From NCBI GenBank assembly GCA_013215565.1, contig JABSQV010000004.1:151276-204915 (forward strand): 53,640 nucleotides of DNA. Direction: 5' to 3'. This document shows, piece by piece, positions 10,766 through 18,618 of the stretch. This stretch comes from Myxococcales bacterium. Lineage in GTDB: Bacteria; Myxococcota_A; UBA9160; SZUA-336. The notes beneath the pieces are model-generated. The model saw only the letters and a list, made by a program, of their open reading frames with translations, was not told the DNA's origin and made no database searches. Position 1 is the stretch's first letter; the number at the start of each line of letters is the position of its first letter. The translations under genes were made by a program, and so were the position numbers.

Positions 10766-12123
10766 TGCCACTGGAACTCCGCCGAGGCGAGCGCGAGCGC
10801 GGACCGGCGCTCGAGGGACAGTTCCGGCGCGACCCCACGCACGCCCTCGGAGAACACGCTTCCGAGCCGGGTTCCGGGCACGCGCCCGGCGCCGAGCGCC
10901 AGCGCCACCTCGATGCGCTCCAGCATCGCACCCGGGTCGATCCAGTCCGGCAGCGTGTCGGGGTACCCGGCCGGCGTCCGCGCCAGGAACGGAACCTCGC
11001 CGAGCCGCCGCAGGGCAAACAGCACGCCCCCGCCGCCGTCGGTGTCCCCCGCGGTGGCACGCAGTGCACTCGCCACGAACTCGAGCGGCGTCTTGAGCTT
11101 CCGGTGCTCGGGAGCCACGAACTCGGGCGAGAGCAGGAGCGCCCGCAGTACCTCGCGGGTCTCGCCCTCGCTCTCGAGGAAGACCTCGGAGAGCCGCGCA
11201 ACCAGGGCTTCGGGCGGCCGGTCCGACACGAAACGCCGCGCGAGCTTCCGGCAGACGTGTCGAGCCGTAGCCGGGTGCCGGGCGAGCCGGCGCAACAGGC
11301 CCCGACCCTCGTCGACCCCGTCGCCGCGCACCGGCTCCCCGAGCACGCGCTTCGGACCCGCATCGTGAACCCGGCTCCGGAAGACGAAGCTCGGATCCCG
11401 GCGGCTGCGGAGCGTCCAGCCGGTGAAGGTGCGGGCGACCTCGACCACATCGTGCTCGGTGTAGCCCCCGGTGACCCCGAGCGTGTGCAGTTCCAGCAGT
11501 TCGCGGGAGTAGTTTTCGTTGATGCCCGAGCCCAGCCGGCGGCCGCGCCGACGGGACCCCTCCGCACTCGAGAGCCAGTTGTCGAGGTAGAACAGCATGG
11601 CGGGGCTCCGCGCGACGGCAGCCAGCAGGTCTTCGAAGCGTCCCAGTGCGTGGGGCCGCAGCACCGCGCGCTCGTAGTGCGGGAGCAGCGCGCCGAGCGG
11701 ACCTTTGCGAGCGAACACGCTGAAGTGGTTCGCCCAGAAGTCGACCATGACCTCCTGCAGCTCCCGCCTCCCGTACACGGCGCGCACGACCCGCACTCCG
11801 GCCATCTCGCGCCCGACCTCGTGCACCCGGCGCATCCTCTCCCGGGCGCGTTCCCGCGTCCCGGCCGGCCTCGGGCTCCGGTCCCCGGGTGCCATCCGCG
11901 GCTCGGGCGCCTCCAACCCGAGCGCGAGCTCGCCCGGGGACTGCAGCCGGGCGGGAAAACGCTCGAGCCGCGCAGACACCTCCGGGTCCGGAATCCGCTC
12001 CGGCTGGAGCTGCCGCTCGAGCCAGGCTTCCGGACCCTCCAGCGCGATTGCGCCCCGATCCCCAGGGCGAGGACCGAAACTCGCCCGATCGATCAGACGT
12101 TCGCCGCGATCCGGTGTCATCAT
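10762..12123 (-). CDS. DUF1800 family protein
   Basis: First gene of the DUF1800-DUF1501 pair. RLIDRASFGPRPGD near the N-terminus and EAWLERQLQPERIPDPEV match the family opening. WANHFSVFARKGP and the GINENYSRELLELHTLGVTGGYTEHDVVEVARTFTGW region are the most diagnostic segments. I chose ATG 12123 (MMTPDRGER), which gives 453 residues; longer open frame upstream runs into the divergent pseudouridine synthase gene. The two divergent starts are only 8 bp apart. Function is unknown; co-occurrence with Tat-exported DUF1501 points to the cell envelope. Confidence 0.88.
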   Translation of the reverse strand: MMTPDRGERLIDRASFGPRPGDRGAIALEGPEAWLERQLQPERIPDPEVSARLERFPARLQSPGELALGLEAPEPRMAPGDRSPRPAGTRERARERMRRVHEVGREMAGVRVVRAVYGRRELQEVMVDFWANHFSVFARKGPLGALLPHYERAVLRPHALGRFEDLLAAVARSPAMLFYLDNWLSSAEGSRRRGRRLGSGINENYSRELLELHTLGVTGGYTEHDVVEVARTFTGWTLRSRRDPSFVFRSRVHDAGPKRVLGEPVRGDGVDEGRGLLRRLARHPATARHVCRKLARRFVSDRPPEALVARLSEVFLESEGETREVLRALLLSPEFVAPEHRKLKTPLEFVASALRATAGDTDGGGGVLFALRRLGEVPFLARTPAGYPDTLPDWIDPGAMLERIEVALALGAGRVPGTRLGSVFSEGVRGVAPELSLERRSALALASAEFQWQ

Positions 12124-12131
12124 CTCGTCTC

Positions 12132-12989
12132 GTGAAACCGGCCACCGAGATCGAGGTTCCGCCCGAACAGGCGGGCCGGCGCCTGGACCTGTTCCTGGCG
12201 GAGCGGCTGGCCCTCTCACGCCGCTACGTGCGGCGGCTTCTGGATCGCCAGGGGGTGCGGCTCGCCGGGAGGCCCGCGGGCGGCGGGGCCGCGCTCCGGG
12301 CCCGGGACCTCATCGAGGTGCTGCCCTTCCGCCACCCCGACCAGGGAATCATTCCCGAGCCCGGCCTCCCGATCCAGCTGATCCGGGAGCAGGAAGGGCT
12401 CGTCTTCCTGGACAAACCGGCCGGCATCGCCGTGCACCCGCTGGACTTCGACGAGACCGGGACCCTGGCCAACGCGATGCTGGGTCGCAATCCGGAACTC
12501 CGCGAGATCGGCGAGGGCGGCCTGCTGCCGGGAGTCGTGCACCGCCTCGACATCGGGACCTCAGGGGTGCTCTGCTTCGCGGTGCGCGAGGCGGCCTGGC
12601 GCCGGGCGCGGGAAGCTTTCGAGGCGCGCCGCGTCGAAAAGACCTACCGGGCGCGCATTCACGGACTGCTAGAGGACGAGCGGGAGGTCGAACTCCGGCT
12701 CGAGAGCCGCGGGCGTCGGGTGCGCGTGGTCCCGCGAGGCGGAAGGCGCTCGGTCACGCGAATCCGCCCGCTCCGAAGCGCGCAGACGGAAAGCCTCGTC
12801 GAGGTTCGGCCCGTGACCGGCCTGCGCCATCAGATCCGCGCCACGCTGGCCTGGCTGGGCCACCCGGTGGTCGGCGACGGGCTCTACGGGTCGAACCGGA
12901 GCCTTGATCGCCACCTGCTCCACGCGACCCGCCTCCGAATCGGCAACGCCGAGGCGAGTTCCGCCGCGCCCCGGGATTTTGAACTCTGA
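12132..12989 (+). CDS. RluA/RluD-family pseudouridine synthase
   Basis: Converts specific uridines in rRNA or tRNA to pseudouridine. An N-terminal S4 RNA-binding domain is visible (GRRLDLFLAERLALSRRYVRRLL, roughly residues 14-36). The catalytic motif is HRLDIGTSG, with the aspartate nucleophile at about residue 140, and the C-terminus has GLRHQIRATLAWLGHPVVGD. The GTG at 12132 gives 285 residues, a normal length; open frame upstream is antisense to DUF1800. Target specificity among RluA, RluC and RluD cannot be told. A strong hairpin follows the stop. Confidence 0.92.
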   Translation: MKPATEIEVPPEQAGRRLDLFLAERLALSRRYVRRLLDRQGVRLAGRPAGGGAALRARDLIEVLPFRHPDQGIIPEPGLPIQLIREQEGLVFLDKPAGIAVHPLDFDETGTLANAMLGRNPELREIGEGGLLPGVVHRLDIGTSGVLCFAVREAAWRRAREAFEARRVEKTYRARIHGLLEDEREVELRLESRGRRVRVVPRGGRRSVTRIRPLRSAQTESLVEVRPVTGLRHQIRATLAWLGHPVVGDGLYGSNRSLDRHLLHATRLRIGNAEASSAAPRDFEL

Positions 12990-12995
12990 GCGAAT

Positions 12996-13029
12996 CGGAG
13001 GTCTCCGGCAGCGCCGCCGGAATCCTCCG
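12996..13029. terminator. Hairpin between convergent rluA-like and histone-like genes
   Basis: CGGAGG (12996-13001) pairs with CCTCCG (13024-13029). Inside it TCCGGC (13004-13009) pairs with GCCGGA (13016-13021), with a 2x2 internal loop and a 6-nt apical loop. It sits between two convergent stops and could terminate both strands. There is no T-tract, so Rho-independent function is uncertain. Confidence 0.45.
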
Positions 13030-13031
13030 CG

Positions 13032-13223
13032 TCAGGCGTCCTGGGCCTTGAGGGTCTTGCGGTTGTTCGCGAGCGCGCGCTCCTCGGCCGCCGCGATCAG
13101 CGCCCGCACCCGGGCCTCGAGCGCATTGTAGAAATCCCCGCCCACGTTGCACTGGTTCACGGCAGCCTTGACGCGTGACTTGGAAATGATCATGTCTGAC
13201 GAGCCGGTGGTCCCCTGAGCCAT
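13032..13223 (-). CDS. Small bacterial histone-fold protein
   Basis: A 63-residue basic protein that I read as a single-histone-fold, DNA-binding chromatin protein. Residues 14-24 (SKSRVKAAVNQ) fit helix 1, 25-31 loop 1, 32-54 (YNALEARVRALIAAAEERAL onward) the long helix 2, and RKTLKAQD (55-62) loop 2 with the archaeal-histone RxTxxxxD signature, also found in HMfB as RKTIKAED. The protein ends just there, so helix 3 is short or absent, as in described bacterial histones such as Bdellovibrio Bd0055. ATG 13223 is preceded by AGAGGAGAAG, a strong Shine-Dalgarno, and by a near-consensus promoter. High expression is inferred from those signals. The alternative is a small DUF1931-like protein, which is the same fold. 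Confidence 0.8.
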   Translation of the reverse strand: MAQGTTGSSDMIISKSRVKAAVNQCNVGGDFYNALEARVRALIAAAEERALANNRKTLKAQDA

Positions 13224-13251
13224 GAGTCTTCTCCTCTCTGCTGGCGCGCGG

Positions 13252-13279
13252 ATCATAGGCAGACCAGCGGCCACGTCAA
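13252..13279 (-). promoter_or_regulatory. Near-consensus sigma70 promoter of the histone-like gene
   Basis: On the minus strand TTGACG (13279-13274) and TATGAT (13257-13252) are separated by 16 bp. This is the closest match to TTGACA-17-TATAAT that I found in the window. The predicted start near 13245 gives a leader of about 22 nt containing the AGGAG ribosome site. Confidence 0.65.
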
Positions 13280-13362
13280 TCCACCCGCGACCCCGGGGTA
13301 CCGCCCGGGACCCGCAGCTCACGACCGGGTCGCCTCTGAGGAGGGCCCGCCGTCCCGTGCGC

Positions 13363-13368
13363 TACTCT
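13363..13368 (+). promoter_or_regulatory. TACTCT -10 box, 6 nt before ATG 13375
   Basis: TACTCT followed by six bases and the ATG of the secreted metalloprotease. There is no Shine-Dalgarno between them, which suggests a leaderless transcript. No clear -35 element. Confidence 0.45.
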
Positions 13369-13374
13369 CGCCGG

Positions 13375-14184
13375 ATGCGGCTCGAGGCACGGATCTGTCT
13401 GCACCTGCTGGCCGTGGTCGCGCTCCTGCCGGCGGCCTCCGCGCGCGACCGCGGCGCGGACGGGGAGTTCAGCGAGCGGCAGTCGATCCACTTCCGGCTC
13501 CACCAGGACGTGGACATCGACAGCTACTCGGGGGTCGGGGGCTCGCGCCAGTTCGAGGTCTCGGTGCTCGAGATCCTCGAAAACGCCTACAGCAACGTGG
13601 GTCGGAAGATCGGTCTGCGCCCGCGCACACGCATCGAGGTCTGGGTGTATGACCCGGCCGTCTTCGGCGAGCGATTCAACGGGATCTTTCGCTTCCAGGC
13701 CGCGGGGTTCTTCAACGGCGCCATCCACGTGAGAGGCGGAAGCCGGGTCGACGCGCAACTCGTCCGGACGCTCCACCACGAGTACGTCCACGCCGCTTTC
13801 GAAGCGAAAAATCCCTCCTTCGTGGTCCCGGCCTTCGCGAACGAGGGCATCGCCGAGTGGTTCGAGAACCTCGCGATCGGAAAGCAGGGCCTCTCACTCG
13901 GGGAGCGGCGCGTGCTCGAGACGATCTCCGCACGGGGCGAACTCTTGCCGCTCGGAAGGCTGAGGAGCAGCGGCTTTGCAGACGTCGCGGCTGACGATGC
14001 CGGACTCGCCTACCTGCAGTCCTACGCAACCATCGAGCACCTGGTGCGAACGCGCGGCGAGCGCTCCCTACGGACCTTCGTCGACGAGATCTTCCGCTCC
14101 CGAAACCTGGCTCGCGCGCTCGAGCGCGCTTTCGGAGTCGAGGAGCACGAACTCGAGGCCGAGTTGCGAAGCGCGCTTCGCTGA
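13375..14184 (+). CDS. Secreted MA-type (gluzincin) metallopeptidase
   Basis: Predicted exported zinc protease-like protein. The N-terminus (about 1-22) is a signal peptide: a positively charged start, a hydrophobic run CLHLLAVVALLPAA and a small-residue SAR/D cleavage region. The zinc motif HEYVH (HExxH, about residue 138) lies in TLHHEYVHAAF, with the downstream third-ligand type glutamate in FANEGIAEWFEN, the pattern of the peptidase MA-like families. ATG 13375 is chosen because it starts the signal peptide and lies 6 nt after TACTCT; the long frame back to 13222 is antisense to the histone promoter. Substrate unknown. The mature protein is about 245 residues. Confidence 0.8.
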   Translation: MRLEARICLHLLAVVALLPAASARDRGADGEFSERQSIHFRLHQDVDIDSYSGVGGSRQFEVSVLEILENAYSNVGRKIGLRPRTRIEVWVYDPAVFGERFNGIFRFQAAGFFNGAIHVRGGSRVDAQLVRTLHHEYVHAAFEAKNPSFVVPAFANEGIAEWFENLAIGKQGLSLGERRVLETISARGELLPLGRLRSSGFADVAADDAGLAYLQSYATIEHLVRTRGERSLRTFVDEIFRSRNLARALERAFGVEEHELEAELRSALR

Positions 14185-14248
14185 ACCGCTTCTGCGAGGT
14201 CCCGGGATCGCGCGCACCCGCACGCAGAGCCCGTCGCGCGTCAGCCGT

Positions 14249-14404
14249 CTAGAAGAGGGTGTATACGAAGACCCCGACCGAGGTTTGTCCGACGGCGAGT
14301 AGCAAGCCGAAAAGGAACAGCACGCACAGCATCGGCAGCAACCAGAACTTCTTCCGGTAGCGCATGAATTCCCAAAGGTCACGGAAGATCCGGAAGCGGC
14401 TCAT
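14249..14404 (-). CDS. DUF5989 small membrane protein
   Basis: A 51-residue protein too short for usual gene callers. It starts MSRFRIFRDLWEFMRYRKKF, then a single hydrophobic segment (about 21-39, WLLPMLCVLFLFGLLLAV) and a GQTSVGVFVYTLF end, the conserved layout of DUF5989. It lies 32 bp after the SxtJ-like gene in a carbamoyltransferase operon, the context in which this family is usually found. It probably sits in the inner membrane with the SxtJ-like protein. Function unknown. Confidence 0.82.
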   Translation of the reverse strand: MSRFRIFRDLWEFMRYRKKFWLLPMLCVLFLFGLLLAVGQTSVGVFVYTLF

Positions 14405-14436
14405 GCTGGCTCTCCCAAAGCCCCCAGGCCCCGGCG

Positions 14437-14832
14437 CTAGACCTGGCGGCGATACGACTCGCGATCGCCGGATCCGACACGGTCCACCCAGTAAGTGCTC
14501 CGCCGACGCGCGCCCCGCGGCCCGCGGAGTTGCAACGGGTCACCGACGAGGCGCCGGACCAGGCCGGTCGGGAGCAGTATTCCGAAGTAGACGGCCCCCA
14601 GCAACAGACGCGTATTGAACCAGGAGAGGGGGGCGACGACGCGCATCCAGGCCAGATGGAGAGGCCGGAGCAGCGCCGGGGCGAGAACGCCAAGCAACAC
14701 GAGCAGCCCGCCCCCGCCACCGAGGACTGGGGGCAGCAACGCGTCGCCCGCCAGGTAGCGCCACACCCCGATGGCGGTCAGGATCGTACCGACCCCGATT
14801 CCGAAGACCCTGAGTTCGCGCCGGGTCGCCAT
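14437..14832 (-). CDS. SxtJ-like membrane protein
   Basis: Small membrane protein of 131 residues, second in the carbamoyltransferase operon. It starts MATRRELRVFGIGVGTILTA and has two hydrophobic regions (about 8-60, likely two helices, and 72-95), with the family-like LHLAWMRVVAPLSWFNTRLLLG. The ATG at 14832 shares one base with the carbamoyltransferase stop (TGATG), so it is translationally coupled. The SxtJ family accompanies carbamoyltransferases, including in the saxitoxin cluster, but its role is unproven. Longer open frame upstream is shadow of the carbamoyltransferase. Confidence 0.8.
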   Translation of the reverse strand: MATRRELRVFGIGVGTILTAIGVWRYLAGDALLPPVLGGGGGLLVLLGVLAPALLRPLHLAWMRVVAPLSWFNTRLLLGAVYFGILLPTGLVRRLVGDPLQLRGPRGARRRSTYWVDRVGSGDRESYRRQV

Positions 14833-16643
14833 CAGTCGAGCGCGAGTGGGCCCGCGACGAGTTCTTCCTGGGGCTCGGGCTGAGTGCGCTTGTCGAGCAG
14901 AAAGGGACCCAACGCCAGATAGTCCATGTCGGTGCGCAGAAAACAGCGCCAGGCATCCTCTGGCGTACACACGATCGGCTCACCCCGAACGTTGAACGAA
15001 GTATTGACGAGAACCGGGCAACCCGTGCGCCGTTCGAAGGCACGGAGCAACGCGTGAAACAGCGGCTGGCTCTCGTGGTCGACGGTCTGGATCCGGGCCG
15101 AGTAATCGACGTGGGTCACGGCCGGAACGTCGGAGCGCGGGATCCGGAGCCGGTCGAGGCCCTGGAGTTCGCGTGCGTCCGCAGGGATGGGCACGCGTCG
15201 CGACGCCTGCAGGTCCGCCACGAGCAGCATGTAGGGCGAATCCCGTTGAAGCTCGAAGTAATCGGCCACGCGTTCCCGCAGGACCGCCGGAGCGAAGGGC
15301 CGAAACGACTCGCGGAACTTGATCTTCAGATTGAGGGTCCGCTGCATCGCCTCGTTGCGTGGATCTCCCAGGATGCTGCGGCTCCCGAGTGCCCGGGGAC
15401 CGAATTCCATGCGCCCCTGAAACCAGCCGACCACGTTGCCGCGCGCGAGGAGTTCCGCGGTCTCTTCGACCAGCCTCTGTTCGCCGAGGCGGCGCGCGTT
15501 GGCTCCCTTCTCCCGCAGCAGTTTCTCGATCTCGTCCTCGCCATAGGCGGGACCGAGCAGGCTCGCCGACATCCGGTCCCCGCGACCGACGGTCCGGGAA
15601 TTCCCCTCGATCCGGTGCCAGAGCAGCAGCGCGACACCGAGGGCCCCCCCGGCATCGCCGGCTGCGGGCTGGATCCAGAGTTCATCGAAGGGACCCTCGC
15701 GAAGCAACCGGCCGTTGGCCACGCAGTTGAGGGCGACACCGCCTGCGAGCGCAAGGTTTCGCATCCCGGTCTCGCGATGCACGTAGCGGGCCTGACGGAG
15801 CAGGACCTCTTCGACGACGACTTGAATCGACCGCGCGATGTCCATCTCGCGTTGCGTGATCGGACTCTCGGGCTCTCGCGCCGGACCCCCGAAAAGGTCG
15901 TCGAACTTCTCCGAGGTCATGCGGTCGCCCGCCAGAAAATCGAAGTAGCTGAGATCGAGAAGAAAGGAGCCGTCGGCTGCGATCTCGATTAGGTTGTCGA
16001 AGATCCTGTCCGCGTACCGAGGCTCCCCGTACGGAGCGAGGCCCATCACCTTGTACTCGCCAAAATTCACGCGGAATCCCGTGAAATAGGTGAAGGCGGA
16101 ATACAGCAACCCCAGCGAGTGAGGGAAACGGATTTCCTGCTTGAGGTCGAGTTCGTTCCCGCGGCCAATGCCCCAGCTCGCAGTCGTCCACTCTCCCACA
16201 CCATCCAGTGTCAGGATCGCAGCTTCGTCGAACGGGGAGGGATAGAAGGCGGACGCAGCGTGGGACTCGTGGTGCTCGGCGAAGAGCACCTCGCCTGCGT
16301 AGCCGAGCGTTTTCTGGATCTGATGCGGAACGAACCACTTCTCGCGCAGCCAGAGCGGCATGGCGCGCACGAAGTTCGAGAAACCGCGCGGCGCCACCTG
16401 CATGTGGGTTTCCAGGATTCGCTCGAACTTGAGGCCGGGTTTGTCGTAGAAGCCGACGAGATCGAGATCGGCACTCGTGATCCCGGCTTCCCGCAGACAG
16501 TACTCGGCCGCCGCTACCGGAAACGCAGGGTCGGCCTTGCGGCGCGAAAAGCGCTCTTCCTGCGCAGCCGCGACGACCTCGCCGTCTCGGACCAGACAGG
16601 CGGCGCTGTCGTGGTAGTAGGCCGAGATCCCCAGGATGTTCAA
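14832..16643 (-). CDS. NodU/CmcH-type carbamoyltransferase
   Basis: Predicted carbamoyl-phosphate-dependent O-carbamoyltransferase (603 residues). The N-terminal Kae1/ASKHA-like domain starts NILGISAYYHDSAACLV and contains EERFSRRK, FAEHHESHAASAFYPSPF and TLDGVGEWTT; the C-terminal domain carries FGPRALGSRSILGDPR, KFRESFRPFAPAV and NTSFNVRGEPIVC. It leads the operon with SxtJ-like and DUF5989 genes. The start is TTG 16643 with AAGGGGG seven bases upstream. The acceptor is unknown; family members modify Nod factors, antibiotics and surface sugars. No glycosyltransferases are nearby to narrow it down. Confidence 0.93.
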   Translation of the reverse strand: MNILGISAYYHDSAACLVRDGEVVAAAQEERFSRRKADPAFPVAAAEYCLREAGITSADLDLVGFYDKPGLKFERILETHMQVAPRGFSNFVRAMPLWLREKWFVPHQIQKTLGYAGEVLFAEHHESHAASAFYPSPFDEAAILTLDGVGEWTTASWGIGRGNELDLKQEIRFPHSLGLLYSAFTYFTGFRVNFGEYKVMGLAPYGEPRYADRIFDNLIEIAADGSFLLDLSYFDFLAGDRMTSEKFDDLFGGPAREPESPITQREMDIARSIQVVVEEVLLRQARYVHRETGMRNLALAGGVALNCVANGRLLREGPFDELWIQPAAGDAGGALGVALLLWHRIEGNSRTVGRGDRMSASLLGPAYGEDEIEKLLREKGANARRLGEQRLVEETAELLARGNVVGWFQGRMEFGPRALGSRSILGDPRNEAMQRTLNLKIKFRESFRPFAPAVLRERVADYFELQRDSPYMLLVADLQASRRVPIPADARELQGLDRLRIPRSDVPAVTHVDYSARIQTVDHESQPLFHALLRAFERRTGCPVLVNTSFNVRGEPIVCTPEDAWRCFLRTDMDYLALGPFLLDKRTQPEPQEELVAGPLALD

Positions 16644-16663
16644 GTGAGCGCCCCCTTGCGTTG

Positions 16664-16669
16664 ATTCTA
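16664..16669 (-). promoter_or_regulatory. Possible TAGAAT -10 box of the carbamoyltransferase operon
   Basis: On the minus strand TAGAAT lies 20 nt before the TTG start, in a short AT-rich patch. This would give a short leader holding the AAGGGGG ribosome site (16657-16651). A -35 element is not clear. Confidence 0.35.
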
Positions 16670-16818
16670 GGTTATCCCGCGAGCCCTCGACCCCGGGCCG
16701 CGTCTCCCCGAAGCGACCCGGTCATGCGTCTCTCCGATTCGGCGTCGCAGACGGAGCAACCGGCGCGCGCGTACACGCGCTACCATGCCACCGGGAGACG
16801 CCGGCGCGGGAGGCCCAA

Positions 16819-17253
16819 ATGACACAGCCCCTGACACGGCGCGCCTTCGTCGAGTGGCACGAACTGCCGGGACTCCTGGCCGGCTCGGTCTCGGGCCATG
16901 CGCCCCGGCTACGGCGGATCGTGGGCGCGCGAAGGGCAGGCCGCTACGGCGTGCTGCTGGCTTTCTCCTCGGGCGCGCTCGCGTTCGGGCCCCGGGAGCT
17001 TCCCGCGGCCCTGCTCGGCCACCTGCTTCTCTGCGGCCTCGGGCTCGCGCTCGGCAACCGCGCGGCCCGGCTCCGGCCGCGCGCGTACCTCAGGCTCTCG
17101 GCCTGGCCCGTGACGCTTCCGCTGCTGCTGGCGGCGGTGCTGCGGCTCGTGCCGGGTACCGGCTCGGAGCTCGCCTGGGTCGCGCTGATCGCCGGCCACG
17201 CGCTGCTCTGGCGCGGACTCCGCTCCGGTCTGCACGGGCCACCCCGGTCCTAG
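16819..17253 (+). CDS. Hypothetical membrane protein
   Basis: I do not recognise a family. The 144-residue product has a basic N-terminal region (about 1-40) and four hydrophobic stretches at about 45-60, 63-82, 95-114 and 119-134, so it is probably an integral membrane protein. The ATG is preceded by GGAGGCCCAA, a good Shine-Dalgarno at normal spacing. A TACCAT at 16781-16786 may be the -10 box, giving a leader of roughly 26 nt. It sits alone between the divergent carbamoyltransferase operon and the downstream hydrolase. A longer overlapping frame (16785-17378) looks like shadow. Confidence 0.6.
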   Translation: MTQPLTRRAFVEWHELPGLLAGSVSGHAPRLRRIVGARRAGRYGVLLAFSSGALAFGPRELPAALLGHLLLCGLGLALGNRAARLRPRAYLRLSAWPVTLPLLLAAVLRLVPGTGSELAWVALIAGHALLWRGLRSGLHGPPRS

Positions 17254-17332
17254 ACCGAGATCGCGGACCGGCGGCCGGCTCGACCGCACGCCGCTTGAGC
17301 GACGACGAAGATGCGCCTAAGGTGCGGATGCC

Positions 17333-17884
17333 GTGCACGAGAATCTGGTCCACCCCGAAGACGCTTTCCTGCTCGTGATCGACGTCCAGGAGCGGTACCG
17401 GACCGTGCTCGAAGACTGGGACGGAGTGGCCGCGCGGGTGCGAATTCTGATCCAGGGCGCCCGCTTGCTCGAGCTTCCGATCGCGTACACCGAGCAGTAC
17501 CCGAAGGGGCTCGGCTCGACCGGACCCGAGATTCTGGAGACCCTCGAGGACGCGCCCCGCTTCGAGAAACGGACCATCTCGGCGCTCGGCGCTCCGGCGC
17601 TCTCGGCGTACCTCGAGCAGCTCGGACGGCGTGAGGGAATCGTATGTGGACTCGAGACCCACGCTTGCATCAATCAGACCGTGCACTCCCTGCTCGCAAA
17701 CGGCTATCGCGTCCATCTGCCATTCGACGCGCTCGCATCGCGGCACGCAGTCGATCACGAACAGGGCTACCGCAAGATGCTCGCCTCGGGTGCGATCGGC
17801 GGCAGCGTCGAAACCATCCTGCTCGAGTGTCTGCAAAGCGCCGATCATCCGGCTTTCAAGTCGGTACAGGAGTTGCTCAAGTAG
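17333..17884 (+). CDS. Isochorismatase-family cysteine hydrolase
   Basis: Predicted cytoplasmic hydrolase of the isochorismatase/nicotinamidase fold (183 residues). The catalytic triad is visible: Asp in LLVIDVQERY (about 17), Lys in FEKRTISAL (about 82) and Cys in CGLETHACINQT (about 112). The longer variable loops of nicotinamidase are absent, and the sequence is nearer the YcaC-like group of unknown substrate. The start is GTG 17333, nine bases after a TAAGGT that could be a -10 box. It is followed after 4 bp by the UDG gene, so the two are probably co-transcribed. Confidence 0.85.
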   Translation: MHENLVHPEDAFLLVIDVQERYRTVLEDWDGVAARVRILIQGARLLELPIAYTEQYPKGLGSTGPEILETLEDAPRFEKRTISALGAPALSAYLEQLGRREGIVCGLETHACINQTVHSLLANGYRVHLPFDALASRHAVDHEQGYRKMLASGAIGGSVETILLECLQSADHPAFKSVQELLK

Positions 17885-17888
17885 CCGC

Positions 17889-18527
17889 GTGACGCGGGCC
17901 CGCACCGGGGGACTTCACGAGATCGCGTGCGAGGTCGCAGGCTGCAAGAGCTGCCCGCGGCTCGGCCGCTACCTTGAAGAGCTGCGCGCGCGTTTCCCGG
18001 ACTACCACAACGCTCCCGTCGGCGGCTTCGGAGATCCCGGGGCCTGGCTCGTCGTCGTGGGCCTCGCTCCGGGGCTGCACGGCGCCAACCGCTCGGGACG
18101 CCCGTTCTTCATGGACGCCTCCGGCGAATGGCTCTACGGCGCCCTGGAACGAAACGGACTCTGGGACGGATCCGCGCTTGACGGCGTCTACATCGTAAAC
18201 GCGGTCAAGTGCGTGCCGCCCCAGAACCGGCCGCAGGCAGACGAATTGGAGCGCTGCCGCACCTGGCTCGGACGCGAACTCGAAGCTCTGGAACACGCCG
18301 AGGTCGTACTCACGCTCGGCGCGCTGGCACACCACTCCGTGCTGAAACTCTGGGATCTCCGCCCACTCTCTCGATTTCCGTTTCGCCACGGCGCCGTCTA
18401 CCGCCCCGAGGGCCGGCCGGCGCTGCTCGCGAGCTATCACCCTTCCCGGCAGAACACGAACACCGGCCGCCTGACCCGCCCCATGTGGCGTCGCATCTTC
18501 ACCCGCGCAGGAGAGTTCCGCGCGTAA
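17889..18527 (+). CDS. Family 5 uracil-DNA glycosylase (UDGb)
   Basis: Base-excision repair enzyme that removes uracil, and in this family also other deaminated bases, from DNA. Motif 1 is GLAPGLHGANRSGRPF (about residues 58-73), whose active site lacks the usual polar Asp/Asn, as known for family 5. Motif 3 is ASYHPSRQNTNTG. Cysteines at CKSC near the N-terminus, NAVKCVPPQ and LERC give the four ligands of the [4Fe-4S] cluster. GTG 17889 gives 212 residues, normal for the family; the long upstream frame is shadow of the hydrolase gene. Confidence 0.92.
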   Translation: MTRARTGGLHEIACEVAGCKSCPRLGRYLEELRARFPDYHNAPVGGFGDPGAWLVVVGLAPGLHGANRSGRPFFMDASGEWLYGALERNGLWDGSALDGVYIVNAVKCVPPQNRPQADELERCRTWLGRELEALEHAEVVLTLGALAHHSVLKLWDLRPLSRFPFRHGAVYRPEGRPALLASYHPSRQNTNTGRLTRPMWRRIFTRAGEFRA

Positions 18528-18618
18528 CGCGCGAAGCCCGCGCGCGGAGGAATCGGCAAGACCCGTCCAGTGACGGAACCCGCCCCTCCCCCGTTCGGGT
18601 CGAGACGTCCGCGACGGC

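Noticed and set aside
9429-11567. Long minus-strand open frame (712 aa) overlapping DUF1501 and DUF1800
   Set aside because: Its product is Arg/Gly/Ser-rich with no motif, and it lies out of frame within two clear genes. In GC-rich DNA such shadows are common.
14166-14181. 16-nt perfect palindrome GCGAAGCGCGCTTCGC at the end of the metalloprotease gene
   Set aside because: It is within codons for Arg/Ser/Ala/Leu-Arg and has no T-run; GC-rich coding sequence gives such matches by chance. A role in termination is possible but unsupported.
18519-18533. CGCGCG-TAA-CGCGCG hairpin over the UDG stop codon
   Set aside because: The stem is short with a 3-nt loop and no T-tract, so it does not stand out from background in this GC-rich sequence.
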